Source of the DNA: Vanessa cardui
Lineage: Eukaryota; Arthropoda; Insecta; Lepidoptera; Nymphalidae
Assembly (NCBI RefSeq): GCF_905220365.1
Contig: NC_061140.1
Coordinates: 2,172,501-2,236,500, forward strand
Direction: 5' to 3'
Length of the DNA: 64,000 nucleotides
Shown: one piece after another, positions 11,601-25,000 of the stretch
How positions within the stretch are numbered: position 1 is the stretch's first letter
Layout of the letters: each line of letters begins with the position of its first letter
Translations under genes and position numbers: made by a program
Notes under the pieces: generated by a model
The model's database searches: none
What the model saw: only the letters and a program-made list of their open reading frames with translations
What the model was told of the DNA's origin: nothing

Positions 11601-13992
11601 AATGAATAGCAAAGACCGATTAGCAAAATATTTAAGCATACGAGTTGATATACCCAACTATTTAAATTAAAACGCATAATATTATATCTGATTTGAGTTG
11701 AGTGAAAAGATGGCCAATGGCCCGTTATTAGGAGACCTAGTTAAAAATGCTACAAGCTAAATTGATGATAATAACGATGAATCACGCATCCACAATAAAC
11801 AAGTCATTATACTAGTTGTAAGAAACAATTACAAAACCTCAGGCTAATTGACCAAAATACTCACAATACTTAATCATTCTGACAAATAGAATGAGTGGAC
11901 TTGAAATATAACCAATCGCATTCAATAATTATTTGATTTTAACCAATCAGGAAACATACACTGAGCAACTGCCCTCAGAGATGACCCAATTATAGACAGA
12001 CCGAATACTATATAACTGATTAAAGAATCCAGAATCAAACGAGGTCCATGACTAAGAAAAGAACTGGTACACATTTCAAGTCAATGGAGAATTCGTCGTC
12101 GTAGAATTTAATTATGATTACTACACGGTCATTAATATTCCTGAAACTTTACAATAGGCCAAGCCACGGACATTACGTCAAAACAAAAACCTAGTTACAG
12201 TCAATGAAAAAGATTGCTTGGTAGTAGAACTTTCTTTTGCCCGCAAGTGTGGTCGTTATCCTATCATCAATTCTAATCTACCCACAAATCATAATTGTCT
12301 ATAATTGTGTTTCATTTTTAAATGAGTAATAACTGATACGAGGGACAGATTTAGGAAATCGCTTCCACGTGGGATTAGTGAATAATGTATAAAAATATTT
12401 GAAGCCAAAAAATTTTAGCCACACAAAGTCAGAGAAGCACCATTGATTTTACATGTACTTGTATGCATTTATATTTATACATAATATTATAATTGTAATA
12501 TAATATCTATATGTCCATACATCTCGTACTGTATGGGGATATAGAACACCGCGAGGAAATAAGCATGTATTGGATGGAAGCCGCATTGGTGCAGCGTGGC
12601 CCAATAACCATGAATCCTTCACTGAAGTGAGCCTTGCACTGGCTATCACAGGTATATAATTATATACTTCAGGATTCGTCCCTGTTTCGTGCCTCACAGT
12701 ATGAATTCGAATGTGATTGCGAATCTATTTAACAAAGAGCAGTTATGAATCTGAATGAATGACATCATGATAATTGAACTATTACAAACACCTTGATCTC
12801 GCAAACTACATCGGAATAGTTACCGATTCGCCTCAGCCTTCAATTCGAATCGGTTCATCGGACGTTAGTTAAACAAAACGGTAAATTTATAAAATATAAC
12901 ATAGATAGATTGCTGATTGAATTCAGATGGTCCAGCAACATATGTATGTAACCACATAAAATGTATATCTTAACTGACGTTTGCGTTTTCAAAGTGGATG
13001 AATGAATGGAATCAAAACAAGCAATAATAGTGATTTAAAAAAAAAACGAATAATTAAAAAACACCGCAATAATTTTTTTACTTGTAAACAACGTTATCGA
13101 TTTTCAGGTTTCTCATTTAAAAATGACAAATTCCCATCCAAATTTTATCGTCAGTTTCACGCTCTTGGATTGAACTTTCAAAAACACAGCTTTTTTTTAC
13201 TTACATATAGAAGCTTCAATATTAATTCCCGACATTAAAAAAATACACTTCATCACCAATGTCATCTTTATGGGTGATGAATTTTTAGGAATACTTTAGC
13301 AGCTATATTTGACTCATAAATAAAATCGTATATACTGATTTCCATACTTCAAATATCGGATGCAACAACTGTATATATAATGTTTACTTCCTAATGAAAC
13401 CCTTTAAAAAAATCTATAATGATTAAAAAATCATGCTTTATGCCCTGGCCTCATAAGACTCTCAGAGACAATATTTTATGGGCAGAAGTTATACCGACAC
13501 AGCTATTATTTAATCTTTGGTTAAAATTCCATTGAGTTTGTTTATTTTTGCAATGCGAAAAATGTAGAGCAAAATTTTTCGCAGAGCGATAATTTATTTA
13601 CAAATTTAGAGTTTAACACACAATTTACTTTAACATTTACTCTAACATTTATTTACAAATTTAGAGTTTTATCGCAACTCTGACAACATTTAAAAATAAT
13701 TAAAGGGTGTTCCTATTTTAAAATGTATTAATTTATTGTTACTATTATAATAAGTTATAATGATAAGACTAAATTTAACTAAACGTGGAATTACCGAGTA
13801 TAGACATAAATAAAGAAACATGTCAATATATATGTTTTTTTTTTTTATACTGTGGTCTTAATTACATACAAATGTAAAAATCATTAACACGTGGAATGGT
13901 GGCAAGATTGCTGACAGTGTTTAACAATTTGATTCTGGAAAAATAATTAACAAGTCAAAAATTTTTAATGATTATAGATGGATCTTGACCAT
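11601..13992. other. Intergenic, no gene recognised
   Basis: Open reading frames here are short and A/T-driven. A somewhat GC-richer block at 12520-12700 with 'ggaagccgcattggtgcagc' looks like an unclassified repeat fragment, but no second copy is in the window. The 13540-13700 stretch repeats 'atttacaaatttagagttt' twice. Confidence 0.4.
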
Positions 13993-14293
13993 TGCAACAA
14001 CAACAGCCTGTAAATTCCCACTGTTGGACTAAAGGCCTCCTCTCCCTTGGGGAAGAAGGTTTGGAACATATTCCACCACGCTGTTCCAATGCGCGTTGGT
14101 GGAATACACATGTGGCAGAATTTGTATGAAATTTGTCACATGCAGGTTTTCTCGCGATGCTTTCCTTCACCGCTAGCACGAGATGAATTATAAACATCAA
14201 ATTAAGCACATAAATCAGCCTGCTTGCCTGGGTTTGAACCCGCAATCATCGGTTAAGATGCACGCGTTCTAACCACTGGGCCATCTCGACTCG
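13993..14293 (-). mobile_element. tRNA-derived SINE (family A), complete
   Basis: This is one of the best copies. On the minus strand it has the tRNA-like head with A-box 'tggcccagtggttag', B-box GGTTCAAACCC, the 240-bp body ending 'cagcagtggg'-like, and a (GTT)n tail. A spurious 96-residue frame crosses it and is not a gene. Confidence 0.88.
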
Positions 14294-14716
14294 ACCATTG
14301 AGCGAATTATAATTAATATTATTTAATAATTATTGCTATTAATTAAGACACAACACTACAAATTCAGAGCGGCGACCTCTTATCATTTCTCGACTCAATG
14401 GCTTTCTATTGAAACTGCTTTATCAATTGCAAGAACTGCTAAAACGTATCATCGGATACATTTACACATACATAATATTATTTATCACTAACGGCTTATG
14501 TATATATATTGACAACTGAATGACGATTCAAAACAGCTTGTAAAAGCCTTCTTTGACAAGAGCCATTCGATTTTTGATTTTGATCGATTCTATGGTTTAT
14601 AGATCGTTAAGAAATAATTATTTATTTAGTCGTCAACATATATCGACAATACTCGTATAATCAAGATTTCAATGTAATTTCATAAAACAAAACAACGGCC
14701 GGCCATGTTTGACATG

Positions 14717-14890
14717 TACGGGTGCGTTCAGTAAATGATAGTTTTACTTATTTACCCAATTGTCACGTCGTAACGTGCGCGCACTTCCATACATATTCAT
14801 GGACTCAACAAGAGTGACGAAACAGTCACCGTGACAAAAGTTACCAGTGCGCGCTAGTTCTTATTGACTGTCTGTCGCACGCACCCGTGC
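14717..14890. mobile_element. Short PIF/Harbinger-like deletion derivative
   Basis: The left end 'acgggtgcgttcagtaaatg' and right end 'gcacgcacccgt' form a short TIR of about ten bases (acgggtgcgt). The inside is the same end sequence as in the neighbouring relic (14885-15515), with the coding middle missing. It is MITE-like. Confidence 0.5.
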
Positions 14891-15515
14891 GTTCAGTAAA
14901 TGATTGTTTTACTTATTTTACCTGAGCGAAGCTGGGTTTTCAGTATATATGTGTACCCATACATTTAAGAACTAACGCGTACTGGTAACTTTTGTCACGG
15001 TGACTTTAAAGTGTTTGTCACTGTCACGTCACGTTTCCAAAGCGGAGTGCGCTCATTAATAGAGACAGTGACAAAACATTTTCGAAATCGAAGTGTCATT
15101 TACTACTATGGATTTCGAAGAGACGGTGGTTCTCTGTGAACTCGTGAGACTCGGCAGAAAAAGACTTTAATTTTCACGTGAATATCTTAATACTCTTTCA
15201 ATTTTTTATCATAAAGAGCTGGTCTCTTATCCACTTCTATTAGAACATCATTATCAGTATCGTCTTCACGAAGGCTTACGTCATGAATAGATGGTGATGC
15301 CATTTGCGCGCGCCAAAGTCGGCAGTCAAAGTGCAGATAGCGCAAGACTGACGTCGAGAGCGACAAATTTGTCGATAGCGGACGCAAATGTCACCCAATT
15401 GTCACGTCGTAACGTGCGCGCACTTCCATACATATTCATGGACTCGACAAGAGTGACGAAACAGTCACCGTGACAAAAGTTACCAGTGCGCGCTTGTTCT
15501 TATTGACTGTCTGTC
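14885..15515. pseudogene. PIF/Harbinger-like element relic, two truncated ORFs
   Basis: Inverted subterminal blocks at 14973-15011 and 15455-15496 share 'tggtaacttttgtcacggtg' and its complement. Inside, a + strand frame at 15108-15170 starts MDFEETVVLCELVRLGRKRL then stops, resembling the N-terminus of Harbinger transposases. A minus-strand frame (15387 to 15187) contains VLIEVDKRPALYDKKLKEY, like the start of the MADF/Myb-like DNA-binding partner protein of these elements. The two N-terminal pieces face each other, so an internal deletion removed both C-terminal parts, including the DDE core. Family assignment rests on these short matches plus the two-ORF layout. Confidence 0.6.
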
Positions 15516-15690
15516 ATCTTTACCGTCAAACTTATATGTATGGAAGCGATATCTTTGTCGGTAGACGAGATTAATGCCGGGTCGTACTCGCAGTATGAGA
15601 GAGTGACAAGGGGAATAGCAGTGGTAAGCGACTGCGTTCGACTTGTTACACTCGCAATTACCAGGGTAACATAAATACAAAGATATCTAA
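15516..15690. repeat. GC-richer block beside the Harbinger relic
   Basis: The segment with 'ctcgcagtatgagagagtg' and 'ggggaatagcagtggtaag' is compositionally unlike its AT-rich surroundings. It could be a further repeat or part of the same element. No second copy is in the window. Confidence 0.3.
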
Positions 15691-16121
15691 CATTTAAATA
15701 AACTACAATGAAGATTCAACCTTAATACGTTAACAGAAAGGTTGATATTTTGCTTACTGAATGTATTTGTGAATGATAACATTAATTTCGCTTGACCTAG
15801 AGCTTATTTGCAGCACTTTATGCACTCCTAATTACATTTTTTATTTGATATAGCCAGTTTGTACTATTTTAAAAGGAAATTTTAACGGAAGATCCGAGAT
15901 GGAATTTTACTAAAATAAGTTAAGTGGTCATTTGTGTTGTATTTATCTATAATAATTGCGTCAATTATATTGATACTATTAAAAAAAAACTAGTATCTTT
16001 ATCTCCGTTAGATTATAATCTATCTCGCAAGATTGTGAACCGTCGAACATTATAAACCGTAACATACTGCTTACATTACAGCCAATCTAGACACAGACAG
16101 AAAGAAAATATGTAACATGAC

Positions 16122-16406
16122 ATGATACAACTTAGATGCAGCATCGGCAAAATTCGTAAAACCGATCACATCCGAATAAAGTACGTATGATCGATACGAT
16201 ATGTAAAAATGATCTTTACACAAACGTAATAACTTGTAATATCATATGACAGAATACATTCGTCAATTTGACACGTCGATTTACATGCACTTACTTTCTC
16301 CGGTTGAAGTGACGCGAGAATCTGCAGCGAAGAATAGAAAGAAGAAGCTATTTCTATTGGTTTTATTGAATTTGCCGATGGTACATCTAAGTTGCGTCGT
16401 ACTATA
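16122..16406. mobile_element. MITE of family E, copy 1
   Basis: The right end 'catctaagttgcgtcgtact' is the complement of the left end 'acaacttagatgcagcatcg'. The interior shares 'gacacgtcgatttacatgc' and 'aaaaccgatcacatccga' with copy 2. No coding capacity; the long frames on both strands are by-products of the palindromic ends. Confidence 0.75.
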
Positions 16407-16875
16407 CACATGTATCTCAGTAAAAAGGTATTATATATATTACAAAGGAAAACTCCAACTTTATTATATGTATACATAACATATATTTGAAATTAAGAAG
16501 CACGCGTTCTATTCCCTGGATCATCTCCGCGCTGATTCGTAGATATTGATACTAAATGCGTCAATAGATTCGTGACGTAGAATTTAGCAAATAAGGAAAT
16601 CGTCATACCACGTACTACATTTGAAAATTACAAGGAAAACTGTGATTATTTCAAATCGCAGTACAATTATTCGATGTAATAATAAACCGTGAATAACCTT
16701 TCGACATGTGACGTAATACAAAGCGATCTGTGATGTCATACCCTATAGTCGAAGAGTTCAATTCCTAAGTATGTCTTGAGATGCAATCTAATACAAAGTT
16801 GCATATTATTTTGTTTACACAGTCGATTTACCTTATGTGTAGGTTTCATCATTTAGTGATTGAGGGTATCCAACA

Positions 16876-17183
16876 AAAACAACAAAACAACAGCCTGTAA
16901 ATTTCCCAATACTGAGTTAAGCCCTTTTCTCCCTTTAAGGAGAATATTTGGAACATTTTCCTCCACGCTGTTCCATTGCGGGTTGGTGGAATACAAATTT
17001 GGCAGAATTTTTATGAATTTAGACATATGCAGGTTAGGCGATGTTTTCCTTCACCGCCGAGCACGAGATGAATTATACACATACATTTAAGCACATGAAA
17101 ATTCAATGGTGCTTGCCTTGGTTTGAACCCGCAATCATCGGGTAAGATGCACGCGTTCTAAGCACTGGGCCATCACGACTCTC
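16876..17183 (-). mobile_element. SINE A, near complete
   Basis: It has the A and B boxes on the minus strand and a (GTT)n-type tail ('acaacaaaacaacagcctg' on the + strand). The body has several substitutions, including 'cccaatactgagttaagcc' at the 3' part. Confidence 0.85.
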
Positions 17184-17747
17184 TCGGCTTGAGAGTATGA
17201 CGGACTCGAATAGCGTGACAGCAAATCTCAAGATTACCTCTTACACTGTCTTCTCATTTCACCATTGCTGTTTACTCCCTTGAATAGCGTAGCGTTTCTG
17301 TATATATAATAAGATTTTTATATGTTTATAATAATTTAAAAATATTTTATTTACGAAACTATGTTTAAACTTATTTTCATGCGTTATAATTTATTGATAA
17401 CATTTAATTATTTCAATAAGCCTCTTGACAAACATTTTATGTGTTTTCAAGGAAAAGGACATTTATTGGTTTCTCTATTGATGGATAATATAGGATCCAC
17501 TAATATGTCTTCATAATTTATTCTCATTGGTAGAATATTGCGTCATAGTCTGTTATCAACCAATGATCATTCAGATTAAATTCAATCTAATGAATCTGGC
17601 CTAGATCAACGTTTAAGAATTAAATAAACTGTTTTTATTTTGGCTCATTTTGGCCAAAAGGCTCTAGAACACAACACTTATTATTTATCTACCTATTTGT
17701 CATTTCATCGGAATATAAATGTGTGTATAAATTATACGCATTTGCGA
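17184..17747. other. AT-rich intergenic, nothing recognised
   Basis: No gene or repeat was recognised. Confidence 0.35.
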
Positions 17748-17832
17748 ATATGTTTCAAATCTTCTCCTCAGGGGTAAAGGAAGCCTTAGCCCAGCAGTGG
17801 GATATTTACAGGCCGTTGTATTTTGTTTTGTT
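17748..17832 (+). mobile_element. SINE A, 3' fragment
   Basis: The phrase 'ccttagcccagcagtggga' followed by 'tttacaggccgttgtattttg' is the family A end in + orientation; the tRNA-like head is missing. Confidence 0.75.
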
Positions 17833-18171
17833 GATCAAAATTCTGCTGGAAGAGCTCCTCTACATACTTGTATACTAAAATATAAATACTAAATAAATAA
17901 CATAAATACTAGTATGTACAAAGATATAAATTTCTAGTAACAATATATTTTTCATTCCAGAATTTTTATCATATTTAAACATTGAACATTAATTTTAGGC
18001 TGATACGAAATCTAAAAAACCCACTACGTCTGGTTTCACGGATGTTGATAAAATTCACAGCGTGTAAATAATTCGAGATCAGACACAGACTGCGGTGACA
18101 GCTACATTAACCCAATACTATGTCGATATAGACATAATATATACATATAATTCTTCATTACATTTGTATGT

Positions 18172-18312
18172 CACTGAACTCCTAAACGGCTGGACCAATT
18201 ACTATGTATTTTTGTCTGGGTTATTTTTTGGCACAAAAGCCAAGTAACATTTATTTGAGCAGACCTAGAATTTGAATCTATGACCACTGCATCAACCTTA
18301 CAATCAACCCGC
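18172..18312. repeat. Unclassified repeat fragment with tRNA-like words
   Basis: The phrase 'ctcctaaacggctggacca' is typical of diverged interspersed element ends, and 'aatttgaatctatgacca' followed by 'caacccgctggcatgcc' recalls a minus-strand tRNA-like head. Too short and diverged to classify. Confidence 0.3.
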
Positions 18313-18501
18313 TGGCATGCCCGTCCAATACTAATCCCATTAATACGAAACTTTCATATTATAAATAGATCATTGTTTCTGAATAATATTTACACATCAA
18401 ACAATATAAATAAAAATCTACGATAAATGATATCTATCTTTAATAAATAACTCACAGTAAACAATAACATGATTAAAAAACCAGCAATCAATCAATTCAT
18501 T

Positions 18502-18548
18502 TGTTTTCAACCGACTTCCAAAAGGAGGAGGTTATCAATTCGTCTGTA

Positions 18549-18579
<31 letters not shown>

Positions 18580-20203
18580 GTTACCTCATAACTTTTCACT
18601 GGGTGGACCGATTTTGATAATTTTTTTTTTGTTTGAAAGGTAGTGCTTCCCGTGGGGTCCCATTTTTTTTATTTTTTTTTCCGATGATTTTATCCATGTG
18701 AAAACGACATAAGTCTTAAATTTGCATTACGTATATGCGCGACAAATAGGTGAATAACTGAAAATCACGTTAACCAATTTTGATAATTCTTTTTTTATTA
18801 TAAAATATATACTTCAAGGGTAATTTGGTGAAAGTTTGGTAAGGTTCTGAGTACAGGATCCATGACAAAGTAACGGAACGGAAGGGAACGGAACAATTCT
18901 AAGGAGCACGTTAGCGATACTCGGTCGAATCTTTTATTTATAGGTTATTTGGATATTTGAGTCACCTTCCGTAATGTGGTAATGTTAGAAATGTGGTAAT
19001 GTTGTAAACTAGCAACCCACCCCGGCTTCGTACGGGTGCAATATCGATACTAAATATACTTCAGAATTTGTTTATTTACGACATCACATCGCAAACTTCT
19101 AAAATTATCAGTGTTTCTTTACTATATTGTTCATGTATTATATACACAAACCTTCCCCTTGAATCACACTATCTTTTAAAAAAAACCGCATCAAAATCCA
19201 TTGCGTAGATTTAAAGATATAGGGACAGAGAAAGCGACTTTGTTTTATACTATGTAGTGATGGACATCCTATACGGCTCGCAGTTAGGGTGCGATATGGG
19301 GCAGAATTTCTTACTATCTTTAATCAAATTTTGTGTATGTGATGTGATGTCATATGATGTACGAAATATAGTTGGTCTTTTTCGAAGATTTTTGCTGAGT
19401 TCGATTACAGCTCCTTCGAGGGATCCTTGTAGTTTACGCCGCGTGACGTATTAAATCTGCATTTTCGAAAGTCTATTTTTGCTTTATTCGCAAGTTTCCT
19501 TTGAAATTGTCCTCGAAGTAGTTTCTGACTCATATAAACGGAACGCTTTATCTATCCATATTAAAAAAAAATAGTTAGTCAACATCAGCTTCACTTAAAA
19601 TCAAGAAATAAATAAAAATTTTAACAAAAAGAAAAACCGACTTCAAACAAAACACTATTTTAAAACAAATGAATATGCACGAAAAAGTAATAAAAATAAT
19701 TGCGTATTCAACATATTTTTTAGAGTCTTCCTAAGTTAAATGAAATGAAAAATATTAGACTACTTAAAAGTCGATTAACGATTATATCATGTAGTTATAA
19801 TTATTGTTATATTTGGAGTCGGTGTCAGCCAATAAAACCCTACAGTATATCTATCAAAAATCAATACGAGAATACTTTAACAAATATGTTTTTTTACAAA
19901 TTACCTTTTACACAATAATATACTGAATCAATCAAGGGACTCGTATCGCTTCTTTCTTTTGATTGTTGGGGCAAGGGCACCGTGGCTGACACCGGCTCCC
20001 AATATACCAATAACTATAACTACATGATATAATCGTTAATCGACTTTTAAGTAGTCTAATATTTTTCATTTCATTTAACTTAGGAAGACTCTAAAAAATA
20101 TGTTGAATACGCAATTATTTTTATTACTTTTTCGTGCATATTCATTTGTTTTAAAATAGTGTTTTGTTTGAAGTCGGTTTTTCTTTTTGTTAAAATTTTT
20201 ATA
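18502..20203 (-). mobile_element. Composite foldback element, copy B
   Basis: This is the reverse-oriented counterpart of copies A and C: right end 'ttttcaaccgacttcc', a poly(T) run, the Helitron-like module (19009-19257), the spacer, then palindrome arms at about 19610-19815 and 19993-20203. Both arms share copy-specific changes such as 'tcttcctaagttaaatg' and its complement. No coding. Confidence 0.82.
19009..19257 (-). mobile_element. Helitron-like module F inside copy B
   Basis: The stretch starts 'ctagcaacccaccccggctt' on the + strand and ends at 'ttttatactatgtag'. It is very close to the module in copy C (43233-43482). Confidence 0.55.
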
Positions 20204-20364
20204 AAAAAAAGCACTCATTTAAATGTCATCTATTAAAAAAAAAACTTTCTTACTTTGAAATTGGAACAACTCGTTATGGTATAACTGGTAATATAATAGT
20301 AGAGTACCTACTGACCGTTCTAGTTACCAATCAGTTAGTAACTAAATTAACCGTAATGGTAATT

Positions 20365-20424
20365 TTAGTAACAAAAATTACTAGTTAGTAATACTTAGTA
20401 ACAAAAATTACTAGTTAATTATCA
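20365..20424 (+). repeat. 30-bp direct tandem repeat
   Basis: The unit 'ttagtaacaaaaattactag' plus ten bases occurs twice in a row. The unit is itself partly palindromic (agtaa...ttact). Confidence 0.75.
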
Positions 20425-20453
20425 GTTTGGGTCAACAATTTATTTTATATTTT

Positions 20454-20655
20454 AAAGTAACAGCATATAAAATATCCAGCTGTTGAGCTAAGGCCACACA
20501 TAGGGGATACACATGAAACCTTCATACAATACATACATACATAATATAGGTTTCCTCACGATCCTGTCACCAATTCGAAATGAATACGAAAACCAACACA
20601 AATTATGCACTTGAAATTCAAAAGCTTGGTTTGAACCTGCCTTCATAAATATTCA
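20454..20655 (-). mobile_element. SINE A, strongly diverged
   Basis: The recognisable words are 'aaagtaacagc', 'gttgagctaaggcc', 'ggtttcctcacgat' and 'ggtttgaacctgcc', in minus-strand order, with a microsatellite-like 'cataca' run between them. Confidence 0.55.
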
Positions 20656-20707
20656 CATGAATGATTTAATAATAATTTTAAGTTTTATTATTAAAGTACA
20701 TACTTTT

Positions 20708-20962
20708 GACCGACGTCTAAAAAAGGAGGTTATGAGTTCAATATTTATGTGTGGTATGTATGTAAGCTGTTAGAATTCAATTATATTTAAGTATGATGAT
20801 TCATTTAGGCTTTCAAGCTTTCAAGCTTAATTTCTTGAGTATATGTTTGTCACTTATCTATTGTGTTGATGTTATCAGTAAAATTGTTCCCTTAACAGTG
20901 TGTTCACCGTTGTGTAAGTTTCATTAAAATCGGCCTAGTTGTTTCATTTTGAAGTCGGTTTA
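20708..20962. mobile_element. Short element ending in 'ccgac..' / 'gaagtcggttt'
   Basis: It starts 'ccgacgtctaaaaaaggagg' and ends 'ttttgaagtcggtttaat', so its ends resemble those of the composite foldback elements, but the 250-bp interior is different. Non-coding. Confidence 0.45.
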
Positions 20963-21229
20963 ATTTTTGTACATTATTTACTAATATTAACAATTAATCT
21001 ATCGAAGTGCTTCCTAGAAGATATAAACTACAATAAAACGTTAGTATCATGGTTCGCAATTCTCAATTTAGCCTATTAATGTTCATGTAACCGTCTATTT
21101 TATATTGTATGTTAAAACCAGATAGGCAATTTCAGGGTTCATTAGTTTTCAATCTATGTTCAAAGAGTGTTTTTGTTTTCTTCGAGTTATACTTGACGCG
21201 TTATTCAATGTGTGAGTGATTTTTTATGT

Positions 21230-21406
<177 letters not shown>

Positions 21407-22032
21407 GGTCATGAAAATTCCACGATGAAGTTGTCTGCTAAGCAACCAATTATGTGTCACATCGTTCGAAATATAATTTACAATTTTAATACAAATTTCA
21501 ATGGTAAGGTATTATAGCAGTGATATAATGTAGTGACATAATGTCTTAAATCATAATAATTATTTTATCAATAAAATCAATTGATAATTATTATTTTATT
21601 ATTATACAATAAAAACTAGAAGAAGAGCTTCTAAAATGTGTACCTATTTTTCAATACCAGCTAAAGAGCATGCGTCCTGATGTTGTTTTATCTATATCAA
21701 TACAGTTTCCTTGCAAATTTATCTAAACGTACTTAAAGTTGAATACTAGAAGCCATCAAACATATTATATATAACTCACATTACACATAAATAACTAACT
21801 AGGTACAAAATGAATACCAAAAAAAAGTATTAAAATTAAATAATCAATAAGGATAAATTAATTTTATTTATAGATTTCGACTAGTCACTATAGACGTGCT
21901 ATATTAGGTTTTGCGGTTTTTATGCGCGTTTCGGTATGTAAACGGGACTTCCAAGATAAATGCGTTGAGCACGCGTAAGTTCAGACGTTGCTTAGTCTGG
22001 TTTAAGCTCTGTGATAGTACGTGTGTGTGACC

Positions 22033-22092
22033 ATGAAACTGTGCTTGGTTTGGTTATTATTCACCATTGTTGATTTTGGATATGGAGGTCAG
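22033..22092 (+). CDS. Metalloprotease exon 1, signal peptide
   Basis: Twenty codons starting at an ATG in the context 'gaccatgaaa' and ending before donor 'gtaggt' in phase 0. A hydrophobic core VWLLFTIV makes a good signal sequence. It is joined to exon 2 by phase and position only. Confidence 0.75.
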
Positions 22093-25000
22093 GTAGGTGA
22101 TTTTTTTGGGTTTTTTAATTGTTGTTGTAGTTTGTGTGTTATTGATAAAAGTTTATTTTTATTGGCTTTCATGATTATTATTAATTAGTAATTAATAATA
22201 CATATTTATGAAAAATAAATACGTGTTGTATATTATTTAAATTATTTCAATTACAGTGTAAAAAAGTATTAAATTGAAAAAAGAATTGAAATGTGTAAAT
22301 ATCTTATAAGTTGCTTAAACTATATTTTTTACTATAAAATAGTTAGTTCCGAAGAAATGTAGACCCAAACATATTGTACAAACAGCTTTAGTAAAATAAA
22401 AAATAATAAAACTAGAAAGCGTGCAAAAAATATTTCGCACAAAAAAGTATATAGAATGAAGGTCAAATATTGTATCCAATGGTTAATTATTAATAACTTA
22501 CAAGACTTAAGGACAAGTTATATACGAAATTCGAATATCGAACGTTAAACTTCTATTTCTAACCGTCGTTTCCTGTAATCTTGGGGCGTGTTCACCGCCA
22601 TTTTATTAAGTTTTCACCATTTTTAATTTTATAGACGGAACGGACGAGCCACTTGATAATTGTTAGTGGTCCCCACCATAGACTTTGGTGATATATTAAC
22701 AACAACTTAGCCGCACCAGCCCTGGGAATCGTTATCGTATGTGCTTGTAGTTGCACTGGGAAACAGGCGCTTCCGACCAGAACACAAAAATGCTAATTAT
22801 TTATGTTTGGTGATAGAATATCTGAAAAATGGATAGTACCTACCCAAGCTGGCTTTTACAAAGCCCTACTACCAAGAAATATCAAAACATTTGTTTAATT
22901 TAAATTTCTTGTCCCTCGTAAACTACATACCGATAATTATTATCAAAATCGTGACCCTTAGTTTAACGCAACGGCTTTGAATGTAATTAGAACTATATAA
23001 GGATTATATATTTATTTATCGAAACGATATTCTATAATATAAACGAGTTAAGAAAGATGACGTTGGATTAATTTAAGTAATATTTAACCAAATTAGAACG
23101 TAATAAACTTGTCGTTATTTTACGAGACAATCTCATTATAAAGTCAATTGTATACAAACAACAAAACACTTCATATTTATTCATAGCTAGATATTATCGA
23201 CCACCAAACTGCATCGAAACAACGTTGTAAGACAATCTCCGAAACCAATAATAAAGAGACGAGGCACCTTCACAATAATGGGACATGATCATCTGTTAAT
23301 TACTTCCGTAAATATTAAACGTCTGTTTATCAAATCAATGCTTAATTTAGTTTATGTGAACGCAGCCTTACTTGTAAAATAATGACATTTCGAAGTAAAA
23401 TGACGTAAACGGTGAGGTAACGCTCATAACACATTTGTGTCACGATAAAATAAAAACAATTGTTTGCTATTTTACAAGGTTATATATTTTAAAAACATGA
23501 AATGCTATTATCGTTATTTTATTGACTGAGAAACAGAGCGTTAGTAACAATTTCCCTTGGATTGATTAATAGACTTACGACCTTTTCTTTCACCACAAAC
23601 ATAAGATGAATATTGTGGTACATTGAAAAAGAGAGTGCCATTTTTTATTCACATATAAAGGTAGTTATTGCTTTGTCGTTATTAAAAAAAATATAACATT
23701 TCAAAGCTTTTTATCTCCTATCCTGAAACACTTATAAGGGATGGATTAATGAACAACTCTCAACATAAACTAATATTAAAATATTAATATTTAAAAATGG
23801 AGCGTAATATGACGATATTATTATCAATGCAATATATTTAATAAACACCAAACCGTTTCAGAATAATCGTCGAAAATGATACGCGTCATTCAAAATACAT
23901 TTTAGGCAGTATAAACACATACCTTCGTCTTTAAAAAAAATAAACTTACTACATACATTCCCTCGCTAACACAACAATGCAAAATATTTGTATTATTATT
24001 AAATGTATTGCCATTGTCAAGCCGTGTACCAGGTGCTGTTTTAAAAATGGAACATTGCTACCAACATTTACATTCTATTATTATTCTTTTTAATTTAATG
24101 TTCGAATTTAGAACACGATCTACTTCCGGTTAGTACGTATTAATTATAAACATATCCTTTCACACGCGTAAGTCATAGTGAACGAAATTATCAGCGAATC
24201 TTAGATAAAGAAAGATACGTGTATTGAATATTGATTTTGTTCTTAATATATAAAAAAAATATGAAATGACTATTCTTTATTTTTATGTGTCATTTTAATA
24301 TTCTAAGAATATAATTAAGTGTCTTTTCAATATAATGTTTCTATGAAAATGATAAGAGTGGTAATCTTAAGTGATACCGAGTAATATGACAGAGATGATA
24401 TTATGATACTTATTATTATCATAAGTAATTGTTTTTTTTTAAATAATATAATTACTGAATAATTCCTTCATTACTAAACGCGGATAACGAACGTACGGAC
24501 TGTTGGCCGATCGTGTGGCGCCGGCATTACACGTCATTTTATGAAAACATTGTCATAGCCAAATATAGTTCTTTATTCAAAACTAGCTGTGCCCGCGACA
24601 TTGTACGCGTTTGAATTTAACAAAAAAAAAATATTGTAGCCTAAGATACTTCTCATTATATCAGTTACCTGCCAGTGAAAGTCCCTTCAAAATCGGTCCA
24701 GCCGTTCCAGAGATTAGCCGGAACAAAGAGACAGACAAAAATTGTAAAAAATGTATTGTATTTTGGTATATGTACCGTGTATACATTGAGTAAAAAAGAG
24801 CTATTTTAATATTACAAACAGACATTCCAATTTTATTATATGTATATATACTAGCATACTATACTAATATACATACTAGCCAGTTTTAAAATCGAGAGTT
24901 TACTTTCACATTAACTAAATACTTATGACTGACTTGTAACGTCACGTTGGTCTTGTCTAAATATATCTGAACAGACGGACGAGGGTGTAATCGTAAAATT

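Noticed and set aside
13955..14245. 96-codon minus-strand frame
   Set aside because: It lies wholly inside a SINE A copy; similar frames occur in other copies.
16166..16479. Overlapping frames on both strands
   Set aside because: They fall in a non-coding MITE with inverted ends.
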